Origin: Rhodobacter sp.
GTDB taxonomy: Bacteria > Pseudomonadota > Alphaproteobacteria > Rhodobacterales > Rhodobacteraceae
DNA: 18,481 nucleotides
Reading direction: 5' to 3'
Assembly: GCA_013824045.1 (NCBI GenBank)
Contig: PNND01000022.1
Coordinates: 1 to 18,481, forward strand
Below the pieces are notes generated by a model. The model did not search any database and was not told the origin of the DNA. It was given only the letters and a program-made list of their open reading frames with translations. Of the stretch, positions 7,146 through 16,639 are shown in pieces. The first letter of the stretch is position 1; each line of letters starts with the position of its first letter. The position numbers and the translations under genes were made by a program.

Positions 7146-8057
7146 ATGTCCATTCGTCCCGTCGTTCAGGAAGACCGTGCCCAGCCCACCTATGAAGGCG
7201 CGGGCGTGCATCTGCACCGCGCCTTTGGCTTTGGCGACCCGGACCGGATGGATCCGTTCCTGCTGTTTGATGATTTCCGCAACGAAGACCCGCGCGATTA
7301 CATGCGCGGCTTTCCGTGGCATCCCCATCGCGGGATCGAGACGATCACCTATGTTCTGGCCGGTGCCGTCGAACATGGCGACAGCCTTGGCAACCATGGC
7401 CTGCTGAAAGGCGGCGATGTCCAGTGGATGACCGCAGGGTCCGGCATCCTGCATCAGGAAATGCCGCGCGGGAATGCCAAGGGGCAGATGCACGGCTTCC
7501 AGCTTTGGGCGAACCTGCCCTCCAGCCTGAAGATGACCGCGCCGCGCTATCAGGACGTGAAGGGCAAGGACATCCCCGAAATCATGGATGATGACGGCAC
7601 GGTGGTGAAGGTGATCGTCGGGTCGTTCTGGGGCAAGACCGGCCCCGTGGACGGGATCGCCGCCGATCCGCAATACCTTGATATCTATGTTCCACCGGGG
7701 CGGAAGAAGACTTTCAAGGTGGATACATATCGCCGCGCCTTCGCCTATGTCTTCGACGGCAAGGGCACCTTCCGCGATGCCAGCCGCCCCAAGGGCGTGC
7801 TGCTGGAAAAGGAAGTGATGGGGCAAGAGGTGAACATCCGCGACATGTCGGGCGACCGCACGCTGGTGCAGTTCGGCACCGGGGATGAGGTGACGGTGCA
7901 GGCCGGGCCGGATGGCATCCGGTTTCTGCTGATCTCGGGCGCGCCGATTCAGGAACCCGTGGCATGGCACGGCCCCATCGTGATGAACACGCAGGCAGAG
8001 ATCCGGCAGGCCATGGCCGAATTGAAGAACGGCACCTTCATCCGGCCCGCGCATTGA
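7146..8057 (+). CDS. Pirin family protein (cupin, quercetinase-like)
   Basis: A 303-residue bicupin of the pirin family. The iron ligands are present in the N-terminal cupin: His59 and His61 in WHPHRG, and His103 and Glu105 in ILHQE, matching His56/His58/His101/Glu103 of human pirin. MTAGSGILHQEMP and the FDDFRNEDPRDY segment are family hallmarks. Bacterial pirins include enzymes with quercetin 2,3-dioxygenase activity and redox-sensing regulators, and the physiological substrate cannot be read from sequence. The start at 7146 has AGGAAG about 7 nt upstream. The CCTAGGTTAGG sequence at 7108-7118 lies in the upstream gap. It stands between two hairpins and looks monocistronic. No signal peptide, so cytosolic. 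Confidence 0.92.
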   Translation: MSIRPVVQEDRAQPTYEGAGVHLHRAFGFGDPDRMDPFLLFDDFRNEDPRDYMRGFPWHPHRGIETITYVLAGAVEHGDSLGNHGLLKGGDVQWMTAGSGILHQEMPRGNAKGQMHGFQLWANLPSSLKMTAPRYQDVKGKDIPEIMDDDGTVVKVIVGSFWGKTGPVDGIAADPQYLDIYVPPGRKKTFKVDTYRRAFAYVFDGKGTFRDASRPKGVLLEKEVMGQEVNIRDMSGDRTLVQFGTGDEVTVQAGPDGIRFLLISGAPIQEPVAWHGPIVMNTQAEIRQAMAELKNGTFIRPAH

Positions 8058-8090
8058 CGCGAGGGGCGCTTGCGGCTTTGGTGCAACTGG

Positions 8091-8112
8091 GGCGCGCATC
8101 CCGATGCGCGCC
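8091..8112. terminator. 10-bp hairpin between pirin and lipoprotein genes
   Basis: GGCGCGCATC (8091-8100) and GATGCGCGCC (8103-8112) are perfect inverted repeats around CC, giving in practice a 9-bp stem with a 4-nt loop. It lies 33 nt past the pirin stop and 8 nt before the lipoprotein's TGGAG sequence. Without a T run on either strand it could be a rho-assisted terminator or a leader structure. Confidence 0.5.
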
Positions 8113-8130
8113 AGCCTGACTGGAGCCCAG

Positions 8131-8352
8131 ATGATGCGCCTGCACCCTGCCCTCGCCTTCGCCTCTGTTGCCCTGCTTGCGGGGTGCAATGAGCCGGGCT
8201 TCATCCGCAAGGCCGAACCCGCGGCCACCCCCGCGCTCTTGCCGATCGAAGAGATCCTGACCGGCGACAGCCCGCAACTGGATGCCGAGGCCGCTGCCGC
8301 CCTGACAGCGCGCGGGGCCGCGTTGCGGGCAAAGGCGGGGACAGCGGGTTAG
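8131..8352 (+). CDS. Small lipoprotein, function unknown
   Basis: A 73-residue protein with a type II signal: MMRLHPALAFASVALLAGC, lipobox L-L-A-G-Cys19. After lipidation only about 55 residues remain, including ATPALLPIEEIL and an Ala-rich helical tail (LDAEAAAALTARGAALRAKA). Asn at +2 does not signal inner-membrane retention under the E. coli rule, so outer-membrane sorting is possible. TGGAG at 8121-8125 suits the ATG at 8131 (5 nt) or the next codon at 8134 (8 nt); an ATG at 8104 lies inside the hairpin and is unlikely. The homoserine dehydrogenase gene starts 68 nt downstream. I do not recognise the family. Confidence 0.7.
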   Translation: MMRLHPALAFASVALLAGCNEPGFIRKAEPAATPALLPIEEILTGDSPQLDAEAAAALTARGAALRAKAGTAG

Positions 8353-8420
8353 GCCGCGTTGCAAGCCTTGCCGTGAACAGCTAAGGGGGCGATGAGCCTG
8401 CCCGAATGATGGAGTATCCA

Positions 8421-9716
8421 ATGCCTGCGCCCCTTCGCCTTGGTCTTGCCGGTCTGGGAACCGTGGGCATCGGCGTGGTGAAGATCGTGCAAAAGCACGC
8501 CGACCTGATCGCCGCCCGCGCTGGCCGCCCGGTGGTGATCACCGCCGTCTCGGCCCGTGACAAGACAAGGAACCGCGATGCCGACCTGTCGGGTTATGCT
8601 TGGGAGACAGACCCTGTCGCACTGGCGCAGCGCGCGGATGTGGATGTTTTTGTCGAGGTGATGGGTGGCCATGAAGGCCCCGCCCGCGCCGCGACCGAGG
8701 CCGCGATTGCCGCTGGCAAGGACGTGGTCACCGCCAACAAGGCGCTGCTGGCCCATCACGGCCATGCGCTGGCGCTGGCCGCCGAAGCGGCAGGGCGCGT
8801 GATCCGGTTCGAGGCCGCCGTGGCGGGCGGCATTCCGGTGATCAAGACCCTGACCGAAGGGCTCGCCGGCAATCAGATGCGCCGGGTGATGGGCGTGATG
8901 AACGGCACCTGCAATTACATCCTGACCCGCATGGCCAATGCGGGGCTGCCTTACGAGACCGTCTTCGAAGAAGCCCGCCAGCTTGGCTATCTGGAGGCCG
9001 ACCCGAACCTTGACGTCGGCGGCATTGATGCCGGCCACAAGCTTTCCCTGCTGGCTGCCATCGCCTTTGGCACAAAGGTCAGCTTTGATCATGTGGAACT
9101 GGAAGGCATCGGCAATGTCTCGATCGAAGACATCCGCATGGCCGATGACATGGGCTATCACATCAAGCTGCTGGGTGTGGCGCAGATGACGGGGCGCGGG
9201 CTGGAACAGCGCATGACCCCCTGCCTTGTGCCTGCCGAAAGCCCGCTGGGCCAGTTGCAGGGCGGCACCAATATGGTGGTTCTGGATGGCGACAGCGTGG
9301 GCCAGATCGTGCTGCGCGGCCCCGGCGCGGGAGAAGGGCCAACGGCCAGCGCGGTGATGGGCGACGTCATCGACCTCGCGCGCGGTATCCGCGTGCCGAC
9401 CTTTGGTCGCCCTGCCGCCACGCTTGCCGATCCGATCCCCGCCAAGGCCGCAACCCCGGCCCCCTATTACCTGCGCATGACCCTGATCGACAAACCCGGC
9501 GCTCTGGCCAAGGTGGCCACCTGTCTGGGTGAGGCGGGCATTTCCATCGATCAGATGCGCCAGATCAATCAACCCGGTGAGGCGGATGACAAGGCGGTGG
9601 TGCTGATCGTCACCCACAAGGCCGCACCCGCCGACATCGCCTATGCGCTGGCGCGCTTTGGCGAAACCGGCGTGGTCATGGGCGCGCCTGTCGCCATCCG
9701 GATCGAGGAAGTCTGA
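8421..9716 (+). CDS. hom: Homoserine dehydrogenase with C-terminal ACT domain
   Basis: A 431-residue cytosolic enzyme reducing aspartate-4-semialdehyde to homoserine, at the branch to threonine, methionine and isoleucine. The NAD(P)-binding GLGTVG is at 11-16, TANKALL follows, then EAAVAGGIPVIKTL and MNGTCNYIL. The catalytic core carries GYLEADPNLDVGGIDAGHKL with the conserved Asp and Lys. A C-terminal ACT domain from about residue 350 (YYLRMTLIDKPGALAKVA) points to allosteric control, usually by threonine. Length is normal for the monofunctional ACT form. The start at 8421 is preferred over 8406 because GGAG sits 6 nt before it and the Rossmann strand follows directly. A weak TTGCAA at 8359 might be part of its promoter, without a convincing -10. 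Its 3' flank holds the hairpin cluster at 9726-9833. Confidence 0.96.
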   Translation: MPAPLRLGLAGLGTVGIGVVKIVQKHADLIAARAGRPVVITAVSARDKTRNRDADLSGYAWETDPVALAQRADVDVFVEVMGGHEGPARAATEAAIAAGKDVVTANKALLAHHGHALALAAEAAGRVIRFEAAVAGGIPVIKTLTEGLAGNQMRRVMGVMNGTCNYILTRMANAGLPYETVFEEARQLGYLEADPNLDVGGIDAGHKLSLLAAIAFGTKVSFDHVELEGIGNVSIEDIRMADDMGYHIKLLGVAQMTGRGLEQRMTPCLVPAESPLGQLQGGTNMVVLDGDSVGQIVLRGPGAGEGPTASAVMGDVIDLARGIRVPTFGRPAATLADPIPAKAATPAPYYLRMTLIDKPGALAKVATCLGEAGISIDQMRQINQPGEADDKAVVLIVTHKAAPADIAYALARFGETGVVMGAPVAIRIEEV

Positions 9717-9725
9717 GGGCGGGAC

Positions 9726-9833
9726 GAAAACTTTTCGCAGAAAAGTTTTCAGAAGGTGCAAATTTTTCTGCGAAAATTTGCCAGCCGGTCCTTGACCGGC
9801 GGGCCCGGAAAATTCTTCGCAGAAGAATTTTCC
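9726..9833. repeat. Cluster of four hairpins, three sharing a TTC-GCA-GAA core
   Basis: Four inverted repeats lie within 108 bp after hom. H1 (9726-9750): 11-bp perfect stem, loop GCA. H2 (9758-9781): 9-bp stem, 6-nt loop, with core TTCTGCGAA, the reverse complement of the H1 core. H3 (9784-9800): GCCGGTC/GACCGGC, loop CTT. H4 (9807-9833): 12-bp perfect stem, loop GCA. H1 and H4 share TTCGCAGAA at the tip; H2 carries it inverted. The A/T-rich stems stand out in GC-rich DNA. They may act as a bidirectional terminator or mRNA end for hom, or be copies of an intergenic palindromic repeat. Confidence 0.85.
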
Positions 9834-9945
9834 GCAGCGCCATCCGAAACACCTTGTCTTTCGTCTGTTAGCGCGACCACGCTTGCCCCACCCTTGCCCG
9901 GACGTTAAGGGGCTGGGGCACAGCCGGGGCGAGGAGCGACGACAC

Positions 9946-10911
9946 ATGGCCGACAAGCAGGAATTCGAAGACCGCCTTCTCTCGTTGGGCCTTGCCCGCG
10001 TGTCCGAGGCCGCCGCCTTGGCCAGCGCGCAACTGATCGGGCGCGGCGATGAAAAGGCCGCCGATCAGGCCGCCGTGAATGCCATGCGCGACCAGCTCAA
10101 CCTCTTGGACATCGCCGGGGTGGTGGTGATCGGCGAGGGCGAGCGGGACGAGGCGCCGATGCTCTATATCGGCGAACAGGTTGGCACCGGGAACGGCCCT
10201 GCCGTGGACATCGCGCTTGACCCGCTGGAAGGCACCACGCTCACCGCCAAGGACATGCCTAACGCCCTGACCGTGATCGCCATGGCCCCGCGCGGCACGA
10301 TGCTGCATGCGCCCGACGTCTATATGGAAAAGCTGGCCATCGGCCCCGGCTACAAGCCCGGCACCGTGACCATGACCATGAGCCCGTCGGAACGCGTCTC
10401 GGCATTGGCTGCCGCCAAGGGCTGCTCGACCGAGGATATCACCGTTTGCGTGCTGGAACGCCCCCGGCATGAAGAGATGATCGCCGAGATCCGCTCCACC
10501 GGCGCGTCGATCCGGCTCATCACCGATGGTGACGTGGCGGGTGTCATGCATTGCGCCGAACCCGAGGTGACGGGGATCGACATGTATATGGGTTCGGGTG
10601 GCGCGCCCGAGGGGGTGCTGGCCGCGGCGGCGCTGAAATGCATGGGCGGGCAGTTCTTCGGCAAGCTTCTGTTCCGCAACGAGGATGAGCGCGCCCGTGC
10701 CCGCAAGGCCGGGATCACCAATTTCGACCGCGTCTACACCCGCGACGATCTGGTGCGCGGCGACGTGATCTTTGCGGCCACGGGCGTGACCAGCGGATCG
10801 CTCCTTGCGGGGATCAAGCGCGAACCCGGTTTGGTCACGACAGAGACGATCCTGATGCGCTCCAAGACCGGATCGGTCCGGCGGATGACCTATCGCAGCC
10901 CGGTGAAGTGA
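9946..10911 (+). CDS. glpX: Class II fructose-1,6-bisphosphatase
   Basis: A 321-residue cytosolic Mg/Mn-dependent phosphatase converting fructose-1,6-bisphosphate to fructose-6-phosphate for gluconeogenesis (and for the Calvin cycle in autotrophic relatives, where a sedoheptulose-bisphosphatase role is also known). Metal- and phosphate-binding motifs are GEGERDEAPMLYIGE at 63-77 and DPLEGTT at 92-98. GDVAGV and GSGGAPEGVLAAAALKCMGG are also typical. Length agrees with GlpX proteins. The start at 9946 has GAGGAG 9 nt upstream, and an in-frame ATG at 9883 would add residues unlike the family. It is followed by two stem-loops and then recJ on the same strand, so the two may share a transcript. 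Confidence 0.95.
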   Translation: MADKQEFEDRLLSLGLARVSEAAALASAQLIGRGDEKAADQAAVNAMRDQLNLLDIAGVVVIGEGERDEAPMLYIGEQVGTGNGPAVDIALDPLEGTTLTAKDMPNALTVIAMAPRGTMLHAPDVYMEKLAIGPGYKPGTVTMTMSPSERVSALAAAKGCSTEDITVCVLERPRHEEMIAEIRSTGASIRLITDGDVAGVMHCAEPEVTGIDMYMGSGGAPEGVLAAAALKCMGGQFFGKLLFRNEDERARARKAGITNFDRVYTRDDLVRGDVIFAATGVTSGSLLAGIKREPGLVTTETILMRSKTGSVRRMTYRSPVK

Positions 10912-10921
10912 ACGCCGGTAT

Positions 10922-10976
10922 GCCCTGTCTTTCCGAGGGCAGGGCTTGCAGGAGGTGCCGCTTTGCGGCACTTCCT
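10922..10976 (+). promoter_or_regulatory. Two stem-loops between glpX and recJ, the second burying a GGAGG sequence
   Basis: GCCCTG/CAGGGC (10922-10945) forms a 6-bp stem with a 12-nt loop. Next, 10950-10961 pairs with 10965-10976 in a 12-bp stem (one G-U) with loop TTT. Its left arm contains GGAGG (10951-10955), so the only good Shine-Dalgarno-like sequence near recJ would be closed in RNA. It ends 5 nt before the recJ ATG. It may be a glpX terminator without a U-tract, a translational control element, or an intergenic palindromic repeat. Confidence 0.6.
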
Positions 10977-10981
10977 TCGGC

Positions 10982-12733
<1,752 letters not shown>

Positions 12734-12785
12734 CCGCGATGCGCGGCTATCCCGTCAAAGCGCCGCTCTGTCGCACATTTTCCCC

Positions 12786-12813
12786 TTGCGAGTCACCCGC
12801 CCCCCCTTTAGAC
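12786..12813 (+). promoter_or_regulatory. Possible sigma-70 promoter of tRNA-Glu
   Basis: TTGCGA (12786-12791) and TTAGAC (12808-12813) are spaced by 16 bp, with the expected transcription start a few bases before the tRNA at 12830. The 96-bp gap after recJ holds nothing else I can identify. The -35 is only a partial match. Confidence 0.45.
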
Positions 12814-12829
12814 ACCCGCCACCGACAGT

Positions 12830-12904
12830 GGCCCGTTCGTCTATCGGTTAGGACACCAGGTTTTCAACCTGGGAAGAGGGGTTCGACTCCCCTACGGGCT
12901 GCCA
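12830..12904 (+). tRNA. tRNA-Glu (anticodon UUC)
   Basis: A 75-nt gene including encoded CCA. The acceptor arms GGCCCGT/ACGGGCT pair with one G-U at the first position. The D-arm is TCGTCTATCGGTTAGGA, the anticodon stem CCAGG/CCTGG encloses TTTTCAA with TTC at 12863-12865, and the T-arm is GGGG-TTCGACT-CCCC. The discriminator is G. T5 follows directly and could serve as a terminator. It also supplies glutamyl-tRNA for tetrapyrrole synthesis by the C5 route where that is used; most alphaproteobacteria instead use the Shemin route. Confidence 0.97.
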
Positions 12905-13045
12905 TTTTTCCTACCATTCCGCCTGCCTGCACCCGCGCGCCTTTTGCGGCGATGGGCTGTTGCGCGCATTTTCCTGCGCACCCACTCCACACCCCAGCAC
13001 TGCCATGCCATGATGCCACCATACTCATGGCCGGATGAGGCACCC

Positions 13046-14674
13046 ATGCCCACGATCCCCCTTGGCCCCACGGGCCATAGCGACCCTTTCACCCGCAACG
13101 CCTTGCCCCCGGCAGAGCAGTGGCCAGACCTGCGGCTGGACGGCTTCGACTACCCCGAATGGCTGAACGCCGCCGTGGAACTGACCGACCGGATGGTGGA
13201 ACGGGGCTTTGGCGATCATACCGCGCTGATCGGCAATGGCCGGGCGCGGACCTACAAGGAACTGACCGACTGGTCGAACCGCATCGCCCATGCGCTGGTG
13301 GAAGATTACGGCGTCGAACCCGGCAACCGTGTCCTGATCCGATCCGCCAACAACCCGGCCATGGTGGCCTGCTGGCTGGCCGCCACCAAGGCAGGCGCGG
13401 TGGTGGTCAACACCATGCCCATGCTGCGCGCGGGTGAGTTGACGGCCATCGTGATCAAGGCTGAAATCACCCACGCCCTCTGCGATACCCGCCTGATGGA
13501 GGAACTGGTCGCCTGCCAGAAGGCCAGCGCCTTCCTCCACACCGTCGTGGGCTTTGACGGCACCGCCAACCACGATGCCGAGCTTGACCGGATCGCCTTG
13601 CGTAAACCCGTCCGCTTTACCCCGCCACCCACGGGCCGCGATGATGTGGCGCTTCTGGGCTTCACCTCGGGCACGACCGGAGAGCCGAAGGCCACGATGC
13701 ATTTCCACCGTGACCTGCTGATCATCGCTGATGGCTATGCGCGCGAGGTGCTGAACGTCACCCCCGCAGACGTCTTTGTCGGCTCCCCGCCGTTGGCCTT
13801 CACCTTCGGCCTTGGCGGGCTGGCCATCTTCCCTTTGCGCTTCGGTGCGGCGGCGGCGCTGCTGGAACAGGCCAGCCCCCCGAACATGATCGACATCATC
13901 ACCGAACACCGCGCCACGATCTGCTTCACCGCCCCCACCGCTTACCGCGTCATGCTCAAGGCGATGGAGGAAGGGGCGGATCTGTCCTCACTCCGCGCCG
14001 CCGTCAGCGCGGGCGAAACCCTGCCCGCCCCGGTCTATGACGAATGGATGGCGCGCACCGGCAAGCCCATGCTCGACGGCATCGGCGCGACCGAGATGCT
14101 GCACATCTTCCTCACCAACCGCTTCGATGACCACCGCCCCGGCTGCACCGGCCGCCCCGTCACGGGGTATGAGGCGCGGATCGTCGGCCCCGACATGGAA
14201 GAACTTGCCCGCGGCGAAGTGGGCCGTCTGGCCGTGCGCGGCCCCACCGGCTGCCGCTACATGTCCGACAGCCGACAGACCGGCTATGTGAAGAACGGCT
14301 GGAACCTGACGGGCGACAGTTTCTGGCAGGATGACGAGGGCCGCTTCCACTTTGCCGCCCGCTCGGACGACATGATCATCTCCGCGGGCTACAACATCGC
14401 CGGGCCAGAGGTCGAGGCGGCGCTGCTGTCGCACCCCGCCGTGCTCGAATGCGCCGTGATCGGGGCCGCGGACGCAGAACGCGGCCAGATCGTCGAGGCG
14501 CATGTGGTGCTCGCCCCCGGCCAAGCGGGCGATGCGCTGATGGTCAAGCTTTTGCAGGACCATGTGAAAAAGGTGATCGCCCCCTACAAATACCCGCGCC
14601 GGGTGCTGTTCACCGATGCCTTGCCGAAAACCCAGACCGGCAAGATCCAGCGCTTCCGGTTGCGTCAGGCCTAG
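13046..14674 (+). CDS. Aromatic acid-CoA ligase, benzoate/2-aminobenzoate type
   Basis: A 542-residue ANL-superfamily ligase that activates a carboxylic acid with ATP and CoA through an acyl-adenylate. The P-loop FTSGTTGEPKATMHFHRD spans about 206-223; the HFHRD ending is typical of benzoate and 2-aminobenzoate-CoA ligases. The A5 motif reads GIGATEMLHIF, again of that subgroup. LTGDSFWQDDEGRF, the hinge RSDDMIISAGYNI and the C-terminal lysine Lys533 in TQTGKIQRF are intact. The start at 13046 has GATGAGG 5 nt upstream. The convergent operon of acyl-CoA dehydrogenase, crotonase, thioesterase and MarR genes favours an aromatic acid degraded as its CoA thioester, with anthranilate the best guess. 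The exact substrate is inference, and a medium-chain or other aryl acid is possible. Its TAG shares CTAG with the opposing Rid gene stop. Confidence 0.88.
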   Translation: MPTIPLGPTGHSDPFTRNALPPAEQWPDLRLDGFDYPEWLNAAVELTDRMVERGFGDHTALIGNGRARTYKELTDWSNRIAHALVEDYGVEPGNRVLIRSANNPAMVACWLAATKAGAVVVNTMPMLRAGELTAIVIKAEITHALCDTRLMEELVACQKASAFLHTVVGFDGTANHDAELDRIALRKPVRFTPPPTGRDDVALLGFTSGTTGEPKATMHFHRDLLIIADGYAREVLNVTPADVFVGSPPLAFTFGLGGLAIFPLRFGAAAALLEQASPPNMIDIITEHRATICFTAPTAYRVMLKAMEEGADLSSLRAAVSAGETLPAPVYDEWMARTGKPMLDGIGATEMLHIFLTNRFDDHRPGCTGRPVTGYEARIVGPDMEELARGEVGRLAVRGPTGCRYMSDSRQTGYVKNGWNLTGDSFWQDDEGRFHFAARSDDMIISAGYNIAGPEVEAALLSHPAVLECAVIGAADAERGQIVEAHVVLAPGQAGDALMVKLLQDHVKKVIAPYKYPRRVLFTDALPKTQTGKIQRFRLRQA

Positions 14675-15081
14675 CCGGGGATCACCGCCGTCGCCTCAAT
14701 CTCCACCTTCGCGCGGTCCTCGACCAGCGCCACCACCTGCACCAGCGCCATCGCCGGGTAATGTCGCCCGATCACCGCCTTATAGACGCGGCCCAATTCC
14801 TTGAGCGACCCAAGGTATTCCCGCTTGTCGGTGACATACCAAGTCAGCCGCACCAGATGCTCCGGCCCTGCCCCCGCACAAGCCAGCACCTCGACGATGG
14901 ACTTCAGCGCTTGCTCCACTTGCCCCACGAAATCATCCGTCTCAAAGACCTGATCGGCATTCCAGCCGATGATCCCCCCCGTGAACACCATCCGCCCCGT
15001 GGCGGCGACCCCGTTGGAATAGCCGATGGCGGGCTTCCAATGCGACGGGTGCAGGAATTGCAGCGCGGTGTCGGTGGTCAT
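14671..15081 (-). CDS. Rid (YjgF/YER057c/UK114) family protein lacking the RidA arginine
   Basis: A 136-residue chorismate-mutase-like trimeric fold. Typical features are YSNGV, VFTGG(I), VEQALKSIVEVLA, RLTWYVTD and a VEIEATAVI C-terminus. Archetypal RidA hydrolyses reactive 2-aminoacrylate-type imines using an Arg in a PARS motif; here the same place reads YPA-Met111-AL, so the Arg is absent and this is one of the divergent Rid subfamilies. The Glu of the EIEA motif is kept (Glu129). The start overlaps the thioesterase stop by 4 nt (ATGA), with GGAG 8 nt upstream, making it the last gene of the operon. In this setting an enamine or imine hydrolase acting on a pathway intermediate is attractive, as 2-aminomuconate deaminases also belong to this fold, but this is inference. 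Confidence 0.9.
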   Translation of the reverse strand: MTTDTALQFLHPSHWKPAIGYSNGVAATGRMVFTGGIIGWNADQVFETDDFVGQVEQALKSIVEVLACAGAGPEHLVRLTWYVTDKREYLGSLKELGRVYKAVIGRHYPAMALVQVVALVEDRAKVEIEATAVIPG

Positions 15082-15488
15082 GCCTGTGTCTCCAGATGCG
15101 CGGTCAGCACCGCGCGAATACGATCGGGCCAGCGGGCCGGCCGCCCCTCGGGCGACATCCAGACCAGCACCAGCCGAGCCATCAGGCGATGTTCTCCGCC
15201 GCTGCCCATGTCCAGCCGGAGGGTGACGGAACTGCCGCCCACCCGCTCCACCACCAGCACCCAGTCCAGCACATCGCCCAACCGCGACGGCGCGCGGAAA
15301 TCCGTCTCGATCCGCGCTGTCGGCACGCCGATCCCGTCCGCCATCATGGCATGATAGGAATAGCCCACCACTTCGCGGAAGAAATTCTCGCAGACGGAAT
15401 TCGTCATCTCGAAATAGCGGGGATAAAAGACGATCCCCGCCGGATCGCAATGGTTGAACTCCACCCGGATCGTACGCGCATAGCTCAT
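15078..15488 (-). CDS. Acyl-CoA thioesterase, 4-hydroxybenzoyl-CoA thioesterase-like hotdog
   Basis: A 136-residue single-hotdog protein. [19 protein letters not shown] at 10-28 is the signature of the 4-hydroxybenzoyl-CoA thioesterase/YbgC group, with Asp15 corresponding to the catalytic Asp17 of the Pseudomonas CBS3 enzyme. It hydrolyses an acyl- or aroyl-CoA to the free acid and CoA. In a CoA-dependent aromatic pathway such enzymes often free CoA from dead-end or over-accumulated thioesters. It overlaps the acyl-CoA dehydrogenase stop by 4 nt (ATGA) and has only a weak Shine-Dalgarno (GCTGGG), so translation is probably coupled. Substrate not readable from sequence. Confidence 0.88.
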   Translation of the reverse strand: MSYARTIRVEFNHCDPAGIVFYPRYFEMTNSVCENFFREVVGYSYHAMMADGIGVPTARIETDFRAPSRLGDVLDWVLVVERVGGSSVTLRLDMGSGGEHRLMARLVLVWMSPEGRPARWPDRIRAVLTAHLETQA

Positions 15489-16621
15489 CCCAGCACGCTC
15501 CGCGCGATCACCACCCGCTGCACATCCGATGCGCCTTCATAAATGCGCAGCGCCCGGATCTCGCGATACAGGCTCTCCACCACCGATCCGTGCCGCACGC
15601 CATCGCCGCCATGCAGTTGCACCGCCATGTCGATCACCTCCTGCGCGGCCTCGGTGGCGTAAAGCTTGGCCATCGCCGCCTCGCGCGTGACGCGCGCGGC
15701 GCCATTGTCTTTCACCCAGGCCGCGCGATAGACCAGCAGGGCAGCCGCGTCGATCTTCAGTGCCATATCGGCCAGATGCCCCTGCACCATCTGCAATTCG
15801 GCCAGCGCCTGCCCCTGAATCCGCCGCGCGCGCGTCCGCGCCAGCGCCTCATCCAACGCCCGACGCGCAAAGCCCAGCGCCGCCGCCCCCACGGTCGAGC
15901 GGAACACATCCAGCACCGACATGGCGATCCGGAACCCCGCGCCCGCCTCGCCGATCAGCGCCTCTTCCGGCAGCACCATCCCCGTCATCCGCAAACTCGC
16001 CAAAGGATGCGGCGCGATCACCTCCAGCCGCTCCACAACCTGCAGCCCCGCGCTCTTTGCCGGCATCAGAAAGGCCGACAACCCCTTCGCCCCCGGCGCC
16101 TCCCCCGTCCGCGCAAAGACGACATAGACATCGGCAATCCCGCCATTGGAAATCCATGTCTTCTCGCCCTCGATCAGCCATCCGCCCTGCACCCGCGTGG
16201 CCGTGGTCGCGGTTGCCGCCACATCCGACCCCGATCCCGGCTCGGTCAGCGCAAAGCCCGCAATCGCTGCCCCCGCCCGCGTGCGTGCCAGCCATTCCTG
16301 CTGCTCGGGCGTGCCGAACAGGCTCACCGGCCCCATGCCCAGCCCCTGCATGGCAAAGGCGAAATCCGCCAGCCCGTCATGCCGCGCCAAGGTTTCGCGG
16401 ATCAGGCAGAGCGTGCGCACATCCAGCCGCTCGCCCGCCCCCGCCCCGCTGTGGCGCAACCAGCCGCCATCCCCCAGCATCGCCACCAGAGCCCGGCAAG
16501 CCGCATCCACATCGCCATGATCCACCGGCAGATGCGCCACGCACCACGCCTCAAGCGCGACAGCCAGGTCGCGATGCCGATCTTCAAAGAAGGGCCAGTC
16601 CAAGAAACTCGTATCGCTCAT
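15485..16621 (-). CDS. Acyl-CoA dehydrogenase
   Basis: A 378-residue FAD enzyme, normal length, that desaturates acyl-CoA at the alpha-beta position and passes electrons to ETF. Flavin and substrate motifs are [13 protein letters not shown] followed by GEKTWISNG, and [11 protein letters not shown] near the C-terminus. The catalytic base is Glu362 in [10 protein letters not shown]. The N-terminal domain is short and atypical ([21 protein letters not shown]). The start at 16621 has only AGAG upstream; the open frame continues upstream through the palindromic repeats, but those residues do not resemble the family. It is separated from the crotonase by 85 bp of repeats, the only sizeable gap in the operon. 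Role: likely dehydrogenation of a ring-derived or branched acyl-CoA in the CoA-thioester pathway. Confidence 0.92.
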   Translation of the reverse strand: MSDTSFLDWPFFEDRHRDLAVALEAWCVAHLPVDHGDVDAACRALVAMLGDGGWLRHSGAGAGERLDVRTLCLIRETLARHDGLADFAFAMQGLGMGPVSLFGTPEQQEWLARTRAGAAIAGFALTEPGSGSDVAATATTATRVQGGWLIEGEKTWISNGGIADVYVVFARTGEAPGAKGLSAFLMPAKSAGLQVVERLEVIAPHPLASLRMTGMVLPEEALIGEAGAGFRIAMSVLDVFRSTVGAAALGFARRALDEALARTRARRIQGQALAELQMVQGHLADMALKIDAAALLVYRAAWVKDNGAARVTREAAMAKLYATEAAQEVIDMAVQLHGGDGVRHGSVVESLYREIRALRIYEGASDVQRVVIARSVLG

Positions 16622-16639
16622 CTTCTCTGTTCCAAATAT

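Noticed and set aside
8355..8390. Sigma-70 promoter for hom (TTGCAA then GCTAAG)
   Set aside because: Spacing of 15 bp and a poor -10 make this no better than chance.
9726..9833. CRISPR-like array
   Set aside because: The repeats are palindromes with differing stems and irregular spacing, without equal-length spacers or nearby cas genes.
9854..9945. Promoter for glpX starting at TTGTCT (9854)
   Set aside because: No acceptable -10 hexamer at 16-18 bp spacing.
8349..9956. 535-codon minus-strand open frame opposite hom
   Set aside because: Composition is rich in His, Arg, Gly and Gln as expected for the complement of GC-rich coding DNA; it crosses the hairpin cluster and matches no family.
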